DNA from: Kineococcus mangrovi
Lineage (GTDB): Bacteria; Actinomycetota; Actinomycetes; Actinomycetales; Kineococcaceae
Direction: 5' to 3'
DNA: 64,000 nucleotides
Assembly (NCBI RefSeq): GCF_041320705.1
Contig: NZ_JBGGTQ010000003.1
Coordinates: forward strand, 62,001-126,000
The notes below the pieces were generated by a model. That model was not told where the DNA came from. It did no database searches and worked only from the letters and a program-made list of their open reading frames with translations. Below, in pieces: positions 54,584 to 61,342 of the stretch (position 1 is the stretch's first letter; each line of letters begins with the position of its first letter). Made by a program: the position numbers and the translations under genes.

Positions 54584-55963
54584 TCAGCCCTTGACGCGGG
54601 CGTAGTCGTCGAGGGCGACGCGCCGCTCGTGGGCGTGGTCGACGATCCGCTCGGGGTAGCCGTGCTCGTACCCGTCCTCGACCTCCCACGGCGTGTGGAC
54701 CGCCCCGCCCGGCACGTGCCGCAGCTCGGGCACGTACCGGCGCACGTAGTCGCCCTGCGGGTCGAACTTGCGCCCCTGCGTCACGGGGTTGAACACGCGG
54801 AAGAACGGGGAGGCGTCGGTGCCGGAGCCGGCGACCCACTGCCACCCGTGGTTGTTGCTGGCCAGGTCGCCGTCGCGCAGCCAGCGCAGGAACTCCCGCG
54901 CCCCGTGGCGCCACTCCACGTGCAGGTCCTTGACGAGGAAGCTCGCCACGATCATCCGGACGCGGTTGTGCACCCACCCGACCGAGCGCAGCTGCCGCAT
55001 CCCGGCGTCGACGACCGGGTACCCCGTGCGCCCCTGCGCCCACGCGGTGAAGGCCTCGCCGGGGTCGTCGTAGCGCAGGCCGGCGAGCTGCGGCTTGTAG
55101 TACTCCCGCGCGCTGTCGGGCCGGTTCCACAGGACGTCGGCGTAGAAGTCGCGCCAGCACAGCTCGGTCCGGTACGTCTGCGCCCCGTCGGACCGCTTTC
55201 GGCGCAGGTCGGCCAGCAGCGTCCGCGGGTGCAGCTCGCCCCACTTCAGGGCGTGCGAGAGCTGGGAGGTGCCGTCGTGGTCGGGGCGCTCGCGCTCGTG
55301 GCCGTAGTCGGCCAGGCCGTGCTCGAGGAACTCGTGCCACCGGTCGTGGGCGGCCTCCTCGCCCGCCTCCGGCAGCGTGAGGTCGCCCAGGTCGGGCTCG
55401 CCGGGCCAGTGCCGGCCGTCGACGCCCTCGCCGTCGCGGATCCAGCGGACGTCGTCGGGCAGCTGCGCCGGTGCGGGCCAGCCGTGCTCGGCCCAGGCGC
55501 GGGAGAAGGGCGTGAAGACCTGGAACGGCTTGCCGGAGCCGTTGAGGATCGTGCCCGGCCCGACGGCGTAGGGGGTCCCGGTGCGCACGAGCTCGCGCTC
55601 GTCGTCGGCCAGGGCGGAGGCGACGTCGTCGTCGCGCCGCCGGCCGTAGGGGCCGGCGTCGGCGCTGGCGTGGACCCGGCCGGCACCGACCCGGCGCGCG
55701 ACCCGGCGGACGACCTCGGCGGGGTCCCCGCGCTCGACGACGAGGCGGCCCCCGAGGTCGGCGTCCAGGGCGCGCAGCGACCGCAGCAGGTAGGCGCGGC
55801 GGACGTCGCCGGAGGGCCCCCACAGGGCCGGGTCGAGCACGAAGAGCGGCAGCACCTCCCCGTCGCGGGCGGCCGCCAGCAGCGCGGGGTGGTCGTGCAG
55901 GCGCAGGTCCCGCCGGAACCACAGGACGCTGGTGCTCTCGCGGGAACTCGCCGGGGCCGCCAC
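54584..55963 (-). CDS. phr: Deoxyribodipyrimidine photolyase
   Basis: This 459-residue FAD photolyase repairs UV-induced cyclobutane pyrimidine dimers. VLWFRRDLRLHDHPAL is the N-terminal antenna-domain start; the FAD-binding half has TSQLSHALKWGELHPR, ELCWRDFYADVLW, TGYPVVDAGMRQL, GWVHNRVRMIVASFLVKDL, and SNNHGWQWVAGSGTDASPFFRVFNP. GTG 55963 is preferred, as the reading upstream is Pro/Arg-rich without photolyase features. It is divergent from ideR. Confidence 0.93.
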   Translation of the reverse strand: MAAPASSRESTSVLWFRRDLRLHDHPALLAAARDGEVLPLFVLDPALWGPSGDVRRAYLLRSLRALDADLGGRLVVERGDPAEVVRRVARRVGAGRVHASADAGPYGRRRDDDVASALADDERELVRTGTPYAVGPGTILNGSGKPFQVFTPFSRAWAEHGWPAPAQLPDDVRWIRDGEGVDGRHWPGEPDLGDLTLPEAGEEAAHDRWHEFLEHGLADYGHERERPDHDGTSQLSHALKWGELHPRTLLADLRRKRSDGAQTYRTELCWRDFYADVLWNRPDSAREYYKPQLAGLRYDDPGEAFTAWAQGRTGYPVVDAGMRQLRSVGWVHNRVRMIVASFLVKDLHVEWRHGAREFLRWLRDGDLASNNHGWQWVAGSGTDASPFFRVFNPVTQGRKFDPQGDYVRRYVPELRHVPGGAVHTPWEVEDGYEHGYPERIVDHAHERRVALDDYARVKG

Positions 55964-56094
55964 GGGCGCCGACGCTAGCCGTGGCGGGGCGGGACCGCTA
56001 TCGGGGCGCGCGGGCAGGTCCGCCGGCCGGGCGCGACCCGCGGGCGGTGCGGACAGGGGTGCGACCACCGGTGCCGATACCGGATGATGACCCG

Positions 56095-56778
56095 GTGAGC
56101 GATCTCATCGACACCACCGAGATGTACCTCAAGACGGTCTTCGAACTGGAAGAGGAAGGCCTCGTGCCGATGCGCGCTCGCATCGCCGAGCGGCTGCACC
56201 ACTCCGGACCCACCGTGTCCCAGACCGTGGCCCGCATGGAGCGCGACGGACTGCTGCACGTCGGCACCGACCGCCGCCTGCAGCTGACCGAGGCGGGCAA
56301 CGCCAAGGCCATGCGCGTCATGCGCAAGCACCGGCTGACCGAGCGGTTGCTCACCGACGTCATCGGCCTGGAGTGGAGCCTGGTCCACGAGGAGGCCTGC
56401 CGCTGGGAGCACGTGGTGTCCGAGGAGGTCGAGAAGCGGCTCGTCGCGATCCTGGACCACCCGCACTTCGACCCCTACGGCAACCCGATCCCGGGCCTGC
56501 AGGAGCTGGGCGAGGGGGAGGTCTCCGAGGGGTTCCGCGTCGGGGTCAAGCCGCTGACGTCCCCCGACGTCGAGGGTCGCGCGGTCGTCGTCCGCCGCCT
56601 CGGCGAGCCCCTCCAGACCGACGTGCCGCTCCTGGCCAAGTTCAAGGACGCCGGTCTCGTGCCCGGGGTGGAGGTCGTGGCCAAGTCCTCCGGCACCGGG
56701 GTCGAGGTCACCGTCGGTGGCGCCGTGGTCGATCTCACACCCGCCGAGGCGGGCCACATCTTCGTCGCCGTCGGCTGA
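56095..56778 (+). CDS. ideR: Iron-dependent repressor, DtxR/IdeR
   Basis: This 227-residue regulator is numbered like DtxR/IdeR and keeps all metal ligands: Met10, His79, Glu83, His98, Cys102, Glu105, His106. The helix-turn-helix includes VPMRARIAERLHHSGPTVSQTVARM. A dimer domain and a C-terminal SH3-like domain (VVVAK and TVGGAVVDLTPAEAGHIFV region) follow. With Fe(II) it would repress iron uptake and siderophore genes and activate storage. GTG 56095 is the only start that fits the ligand numbering. The adjacent MFS exporter may be a target. Confidence 0.94.
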   Translation: MSDLIDTTEMYLKTVFELEEEGLVPMRARIAERLHHSGPTVSQTVARMERDGLLHVGTDRRLQLTEAGNAKAMRVMRKHRLTERLLTDVIGLEWSLVHEEACRWEHVVSEEVEKRLVAILDHPHFDPYGNPIPGLQELGEGEVSEGFRVGVKPLTSPDVEGRAVVVRRLGEPLQTDVPLLAKFKDAGLVPGVEVVAKSSGTGVEVTVGGAVVDLTPAEAGHIFVAVG

Positions 56779-56831
56779 GCCCGGCCCCGGCGGCGCCGCG
56801 TCCCCCGCCGCACGTCCCGGGGCGTCCGGCG

Positions 56832-56859
56832 ACCGGGGACCACCCGGGCGGTCCCCGGT
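56832..56859 (+). terminator. Terminator after ideR
   Basis: ACCGGGGACC pairs with GGTCCCCGGT (10 bp) around ACCCGGGC. Confidence 0.75.
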
Positions 56860-57082
56860 GCAGGGCGTTGCGGCGCAGGCCGTCGCGCTCGGTGTGGCGA
56901 CGTCACTCCTCCCGTGGTCACGCAGATCGGCGTTCAGTGCGCCTTCGTGACTCACCGTCACCTGATGATCGACGGGACGTCACCAGCTCGGCACCTGCTC
57001 GTCACCGGGCCGTGACATCGCCGTCGTGGACGGGTTATGGTCCACCCGCATCCCCGACCACGTGCGTGGATGCCCTCCCGCG

Positions 57083-57266
57083 GACGCCGAGCCCTGCCAC
57101 CGCGACGAGGTCCCCCGAGACATCACATGGCAGGGGTGGGGGAACCAAGTTCTCCGGGCCAGGCCCGACCAGCAGGTCGGCCGAGCCCTAGGGGTGAAGC
57201 CGGTGCGAACCGGCCGGGCTACTCCCTGCCCGAACCCGACAGCTCACCTCGCAGGCGTCGGAGAGG
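57083..57266 (+). ncRNA. ydaO/yuaA-type cyclic di-AMP riboswitch
   Basis: The 184-bp region carries the conserved ydaO core: CAGGGGTGGGGGAACCAA, GGGGTGAAGCCGG, CCCTGCCCGAACCCGACAGC, and the 3' end CACCTCGCAGGCGTCGGAGAGG. The outer P1 helix pairs GACGCC (57083-57088) with GGCGTC (57254-57259). Such riboswitches sense cyclic di-AMP and often control cell-wall hydrolases in actinobacteria, matching the NlpC/P60 gene directly downstream. The 3' end includes the GGAGAGG that serves as ribosome binding site. The upstream 56860-57082 stretch holds only the promoter region and no gene. Confidence 0.9.
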
Positions 57267-57274
57267 CCCACACC

Positions 57275-58126
57275 TTGACGACTCGCGTCCAGGCGCGCCA
57301 CCGCGCTGCCGTCCGCCCCCTCACGCCCCTGACCGACCTGTCGGGCAGCCTCGCCCGCACCGCCGGCGGGGCCGCCCGCACCGGCGCCGTCGCCGCCGCT
57401 GCCGGTGGCCTGCTCGCCGCGGTCGCCCTCCCCGCCAGCGCGGCCCCGGCCGCCGCTCCCGCCGCGGTCGGCGCGAGCACCGCCTCCGCCGTCCCGGCCG
57501 CCTTCGGCGCCACGGCGCCCGGGGTCGTCTCCGCCCCGGCCACCGCCACCACGCTGGCCACCACCGCCACCTTCGCGGCGGCTCCGGCCCCGGCCCCGGT
57601 GGTCGTGGCCCCGGTCCTCGAGCGCGGCACCCGCACCGCCGGCCCCGCCCCGGCCATCGCCTCCAGCGTCGCCGAGAGCGCTGTCGCCCTGGCCCGCCCC
57701 GCCGCCGTCGAGGTCGCCGCCCCCGCTCCGGCCCCCGCGCCGGAGCCGGCTCCCGCCCCGGTCCCGCTGGGTCAGCAGATCCTGTCCATCGCCGACGACT
57801 ACGCCGGTGCGCCCTACGTCTACGGCGGCACCACGCCGTCCGGCTTCGACTGCTCGGGCTACACCAGCTACGTGTACCGCCAGGTCGGCGTGGACATCCC
57901 GCGCACCGCCAACGCCCAGAAGCAGGCCGCCGCGGGCATCTCCCGCGGCGACGCCGTCCCCGGCGACCTGGTGTTCTTCTCGAACTCCGGCGGCCGGGCG
58001 TACCACGTCGGCATCTACGCCGGCGACAACATGATGTGGGACGCCCCCCGGGCCGGGAAGCCCGTCCAGCTCCGCGCCATCTGGAGCAGCGCCGTGACCT
58101 TCGGCCGGCTGGCCCCCACCGTCTGA
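57275..58126 (+). CDS. Secreted NlpC/P60 peptidoglycan endopeptidase
   Basis: This 283-residue protein starts at TTG 57275, supported by GGAGAGG 8 nt upstream. It has a signal-peptide-like segment (AAAAGGLLAAVALPASAAP), a long Ala/Pro-rich linker, and a C-terminal NlpC/P60 domain: SIADDYAGAPYVYGGTTPSGFDCSGY with the catalytic Cys, RTANAQKQAAAGISRGDAVPGDLVFF, and YHVGIYAGDNMMWDAPR with the His. It would cut peptide cross-links in the cell wall. Expression is set by the cyclic di-AMP riboswitch before it. Confidence 0.92.
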   Translation: MTTRVQARHRAAVRPLTPLTDLSGSLARTAGGAARTGAVAAAAGGLLAAVALPASAAPAAAPAAVGASTASAVPAAFGATAPGVVSAPATATTLATTATFAAAPAPAPVVVAPVLERGTRTAGPAPAIASSVAESAVALARPAAVEVAAPAPAPAPEPAPAPVPLGQQILSIADDYAGAPYVYGGTTPSGFDCSGYTSYVYRQVGVDIPRTANAQKQAAAGISRGDAVPGDLVFFSNSGGRAYHVGIYAGDNMMWDAPRAGKPVQLRAIWSSAVTFGRLAPTV

Positions 58127-58140
58127 GCCGGGCCCCGTCC

Positions 58141-58175
58141 AGGAGGCGTGCACCGCGACGCGGTGCACGCCTCCT
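58141..58175 (+). terminator. Strong terminator after the NlpC/P60 gene
   Basis: A 16-bp perfect stem (58141-58156 with 58160-58175) around GAC, 15 bp after the stop. Confidence 0.9.
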
Positions 58176-58229
58176 GCGCGTCCGGGCCGGTGCCGGCGAG
58201 GACCCGCACGGGCGTTCACGGGAAAGTTG

Positions 58230-58258
58230 CTGACTCTTCCACCACCGCGACGTACGCT
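58230..58258 (+). promoter_or_regulatory. Probable promoter of the His-leader and HNH gene
   Basis: CTGACT (58230-58235), 17 nt, TACGCT (58253-58258). It would give a leader of about 228 nt before the HNH start, enough for the His-rich ORF and hairpin. Confidence 0.4.
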
Positions 58259-58304
58259 GCCGTCAACGACGACGGGTAGCAGCACCGACTCACGGGGAGG
58301 GCCG

Positions 58305-58511
58305 ATGACGACACCTCGCACGCACGCCGTCCCCGGCCGCACCGCGGGAGCCGGGACCGCGGTACCGCACGGGCCCACCGGGCAGCACGTCGTGGGGCAC
58401 CACCACGTGCACCACCACCATGCGGCCGTCGTCGCTCTCAGAGGCGCCTCCCCCGTCGGGGACGGCGCCTCTCGTCGTCTCAGGAGGTGGATGTGCGCAC
58501 GCTCGTGCTGA
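58305..58511 (+). CDS. His-rich leader peptide upstream of the HNH gene
   Basis: This 68-residue ORF starts at ATG 58305 behind GGGGAGG (58294-58300). It contains seven His codons in eight (58398-58421: three His, Val, four His), plus further His nearby. Its codons run into and through a hairpin (58440-58472) and end inside the HNH coding start (58511). Dense runs of one codon before a hairpin are the hallmark of translation-controlled attenuators; histidine would be the sensed amino acid. It may instead encode a metal-binding peptide. Translation is not demonstrated. Confidence 0.45.
   Translation: MTTPRTHAVPGRTAGAGTAVPHGPTGQHVVGHHHVHHHHAAVVALRGASPVGDGASRRLRRWMCARSC
58440..58472 (+). promoter_or_regulatory. 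Attenuator-like hairpin before the HNH gene
   Basis: AGAGGCGCC pairs with GGCGCCTCT, and inner TCCCC pairs with GGGGA, with a CGTC loop and one bulged C: 14 bp in all. The hairpin starts 18 nt after the last His codon and ends 9 nt before the HNH ribosome binding site. GCCGTC (58425-58430) can pair with GACGGC (58461-58466) instead, giving an alternative fold. Confidence 0.55.
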
Positions 58512-58987
58512 ACGCCGGCTACGAACCGCTCGCGGTCGTGTCCTTCCGGCGGGCCCTGGTCCTGGTGCTGGCGGGGAAGGCGTCGGTCGTCCTCGCCGAC
58601 GCCGATCCCGTCGTCGGTGCGACGGTGAGCCTGGAACGCCCGTCCGTCATCCTCCTGACCCGGTACGTCCGGGTGCCGCGCGGGCAGGTCGTGCCGGTGA
58701 GCCGGCGCGGGGTCCTGCGCCGGGACCACCAGCGCTGCGCCTACTGCCGCGGGCACGCCGCGACCGTCGACCACGTGCTGCCGCGCAGCCGCCGGGGCCC
58801 GGACAGCTGGGAGAACCTCGTGGCGTGCTGCGTGCGCTGCAACAACGCCAAGGGTGACCGGACACCGGAGGAGATGGGCTGGCACCTGCCCTTCCGGCCC
58901 GGGCCCCCGCGCGGGGCGTCCTGGGCGGTGCGCGGCGCCGACCAGGCCGACCCGCGGTGGGACTCCTTCCTGGCCACGGCGGCCTGA
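58493..58987 (+). CDS. HNH endonuclease
   Basis: This 164-residue protein has an HNH nuclease module in the second half: RCAYCRGHAATVDHVLPRS, then WENLVACCVRCNNAKGDRT, with two CxxC pairs for a zinc and the catalytic His. The N-terminal half VRTLVLNAGYEPLAVVSFRRALVLVLAGKASVV is typical of a conserved actinobacterial HNH group. The target is unknown. AGGAGG (58482-58487) is 5 nt before GTG 58493. It lies downstream of a possible His-codon attenuator. Confidence 0.87.
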   Translation: MRTLVLNAGYEPLAVVSFRRALVLVLAGKASVVLADADPVVGATVSLERPSVILLTRYVRVPRGQVVPVSRRGVLRRDHQRCAYCRGHAATVDHVLPRSRRGPDSWENLVACCVRCNNAKGDRTPEEMGWHLPFRPGPPRGASWAVRGADQADPRWDSFLATAA

Positions 58988-59006
58988 CGAGCGGGCGCCG
59001 GGGTCG

Positions 59007-59420
59007 TCAGTTGACGATCCCGGCGTCCGTCTCCCGCAGCACGATCAGCCGTTCCGTCCACTGCTGCACCGCCTCCGGCGTCAGCCGGGTCCCGCCGTGC
59101 ACCTCGCGCACGACTCGCAGCGGGTCCGTGCTGCGGAACGAACGCGTGGGGTTGCCCGGGAACTTCCTGTCCGTGACGTTCGGGTCGTCCTCGAAGGGGC
59201 CGGTGGGCTCGACCTCGTAGACGTGCGGGTCGCCGCCCCCGAGCAGCACGGCCATCTCGGCCGCCAGGCCGGCCCCGTCGCGCAGCGCCGTGAAGCAGAC
59301 GTGGTTCATGACGACCTCGGGACGGTAGTTCGACCGGCGCCCGGCCACGAGCAGGTCGCCGGGGGACACCGCGGCCCTCGTGCCGTGGAAGAAGGGGCCG
59401 GGTTCGTCCGGGAGGACCAC
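59007..59420 (-). CDS. arr: Rifamycin ADP-ribosyltransferase (Arr)
   Basis: This 137-residue protein matches the compact Arr family, which uses NAD to ADP-ribosylate rifampin: PFFHGTRAAVSPGDLLVAG with a substrate-facing His, SNYRPEVVMNHVCFTA, VYEVEPTGPFEDDPNVTDRK and FPGNPTRSFRSTDPLRVVREV. Its usual length is about 140 residues. GTG 59420 has no clear ribosome binding site. It stands alone on the minus strand, converging with the HNH gene. Intrinsic chromosomal arr genes are known in several actinobacteria. Confidence 0.9.
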   Translation of the reverse strand: MVLPDEPGPFFHGTRAAVSPGDLLVAGRRSNYRPEVVMNHVCFTALRDGAGLAAEMAVLLGGGDPHVYEVEPTGPFEDDPNVTDRKFPGNPTRSFRSTDPLRVVREVHGGTRLTPEAVQQWTERLIVLRETDAGIVN

Positions 59421-59521
59421 CGGGTCAGCTCACGGCGCACCGGCCGGGCCGACGGTGCGGTCGTGCGTCGGCGCACCGCGGGACGGGCGGGTGGGTGGAC
59501 CCCCGGCGCGTGGTGCTGCCG

Positions 59522-60110
59522 ATGACGGATGATCCTCAGGCGGTCGATGCCCCGTGGCTGGTGCGCGCACGGGTCCGTCACGAGCCCGACCGCTCCTGCG
59601 CGGTGCTCGTCGGGGGGCCCGACGGAGAGGTGCAGGTGGGCAACACCCGCCAGACCGGTCGCATCGGGCAGGTGGCCCGTGAGGGTGCGGACCGCCTGTG
59701 GGGCCGTCCGGCGGGGAGCACCACGTGGGCGAACCTGGAGCTGTCGATGCCTCGTCCGCCGTGCGGGCGCGATGGGCAGTGGGTGCGCGTCGTGGCTGTC
59801 GGCGAGGACGCTCTGCCCGATGACCTGCTCGAGGTGGGGCAGGTGGGTCTGGCGTACTGGTTCGGTGCGGAGTGGGCGTGGATGGTCAGCGGCCCCGGCC
59901 TGGGGGGATCTCCCCGGGTGAGCACCTGGACTTCGAGACGTCGTGTCAGCCGGGCCGGGCGGGAGAGGCGCGGCGCGGCGCGGGAGCTCGCCGGTCCGGG
60001 GTTCCGTCCAGGACGTGGTCAGGCACCTCGTGGTCGAGGTCGACCCGCGTGGTGTGCCAGTCCTCGTCGCCGTGTTCGTCGCCCCGAGGGACGTACCCGC
60101 GTGTCACTGA
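59522..60110 (+). pseudogene. Possible frameshifted gene of unknown function
   Basis: ATG 59522 opens a frame with coding-like composition (DAPWLVRARVRHEPDRSCAV, VGNTRQTGRIGQVAREGADRL, LLEVGQVGLAYWFGAEWAWMV) to about 59900. Good coding then moves to a second frame (GISPGEHLDFETS) and to a third (VQDVVRHLVVEVDPRGVPVL, VLVAVFVAPRDV) with a stop at 60108-60110. If this is one gene it has at least two frameshifts. I recognise no family. It may instead be one short gene ending in a changed tail (a stop at 60229). Confidence 0.35.
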
Positions 60111-60225
60111 GGTCGTCGGCAGTCGAGGAGACCGCACTCCGCGGGACGACCGCGAGGCCGGAACGGCGGTGCGGCTGGCCGCGGTACCGGCGCCGCCTCG
60201 TCCGCGACGAGAGTCAGGTCGTGGG

Positions 60226-60287
60226 GTGAGCCGTGGGTGTCCTCCGGACGTCGTCGGGGCGACCGCGACAGGACACCCACGGCTCAC
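60226..60287. terminator. 18-bp inverted repeat, terminator or REP-like element
   Basis: Arms GTGAGCCGTGGGTGTCCT (60226-60243) and AGGACACCCACGGCTCAC (60270-60287) match perfectly around a 26-nt loop. It is longer than a usual terminator stem and lies between the suspected broken gene and the convergent K+ channel gene. Confidence 0.55.
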
Positions 60288-60398
60288 TCCACGTGGTGAC
60301 ACCGATGGGTGCGACACCGCGGTCGCCAGGACAGCCGGGGGAAGTGGTTCCGGTACCCCCGCACCGCGGCGCCGTCACCACCCGGCGAGAACGTCCCT

Positions 60399-61178
60399 TC
60401 ACTCGTCGGGTGCCGGCGGGGCCGACCCGGCGGAGGCGTCCCGGGCCCGCAGCTCGGCCCGCAGCTGCCGCACCTCCCGGGCCAGGGCCTCCACGTCGGC
60501 GCGGGTCGCGGCGGCGCTCTCCTGCTGACCGTCGCTGACCCGGTCGATCAGCCACGACGCCAGCGACGCGGTCACGATCCCCAGCAGGGCGATGCCGGCC
60601 AGCATCAACCCGACGGCGACCAGGCGCCCCGTGCTGGTGACGGGGTGGAAGTCGCCGTAGCCGACGGTCGTGATCGTGGTCACGACCCACCAGGAGGCGT
60701 CGGCGAAGGTGGTGATGTTCGCCCCCGGGGCGCCGCGCTCGGCGTCCAGGACGGCCAGGGCTGCGCAGAAGCCCACCAGGACGGTGGCCGACCCCACGTA
60801 CAGGCCGACCCGCCCCCGCAGGGACGCGCCGCTGCTGCGGTTCAGGATCCGCAGGACCGTCAGCACCCGCAGCAACCGCAGCGGCCCGAGGGCCGGCAGG
60901 ACCAGCAGCGCCAGGTCGAGGGGGTGGGTCCACGCGAAGCGCAGCCGGTGCGGGGCCCGGAAGAGCCGCCACGCGTAGTCGACCCCGAACAGCACCCAGA
61001 CCGCGACCGAGACCAGCGCGCAGGCCGTGCGCGCGGCCGGCGGCAGGCCCGGCGCCAGGACGGGCAGGGCGTAGGCGACCAGCCAGAGCGCCGCGGCCAC
61101 CACGAGGACGTGGCCGGGCAGTTCGGCGTCCCCGGGGCGGGACCCCCGGTCGGCGGTGAGGGCGTCGGGCTGGGGCAC
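60399..61178 (-). CDS. Voltage-gated-type potassium channel
   Basis: This 259-residue membrane protein has six hydrophobic segments, including an Arg-rich S4-like stretch (LGPLRLLRVLTVLRILNR), a pore helix WWVVTTITTVGYGDFHPV with the TVGYGD selectivity filter, and a C-terminal coiled coil (ADVEALAREVRQLRAELRARD) for tetramer assembly. It conducts K+ across the membrane. No regulatory ligand-binding domain (RCK) is seen. Confidence 0.9.
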   Translation of the reverse strand: MPQPDALTADRGSRPGDAELPGHVLVVAAALWLVAYALPVLAPGLPPAARTACALVSVAVWVLFGVDYAWRLFRAPHRLRFAWTHPLDLALLVLPALGPLRLLRVLTVLRILNRSSGASLRGRVGLYVGSATVLVGFCAALAVLDAERGAPGANITTFADASWWVVTTITTVGYGDFHPVTSTGRLVAVGLMLAGIALLGIVTASLASWLIDRVSDGQQESAAATRADVEALAREVRQLRAELRARDASAGSAPPAPDE

Positions 61179-61342
61179 GGTGGCGCCTCCGGTGGTGCTC
61201 GCAGCGGCTGGGGGGACAGTAGCCCGTCGGTGGCCCGAAAACGGCGGGCCCCCGGGACGGTGCCCTCGCTAGCGTCCTGGACCAGCGCCACCGTCGCCCG
61301 CGGCGGCCACCGCGACGTGCCCCGCCCGAGAGGAACCACCCC

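Noticed and set aside
59421-59521. Rifamycin-associated element upstream of arr
   Set aside because: The gap holds no 19-bp palindrome of the expected GGGGCTTGCGGCAAGGC type.
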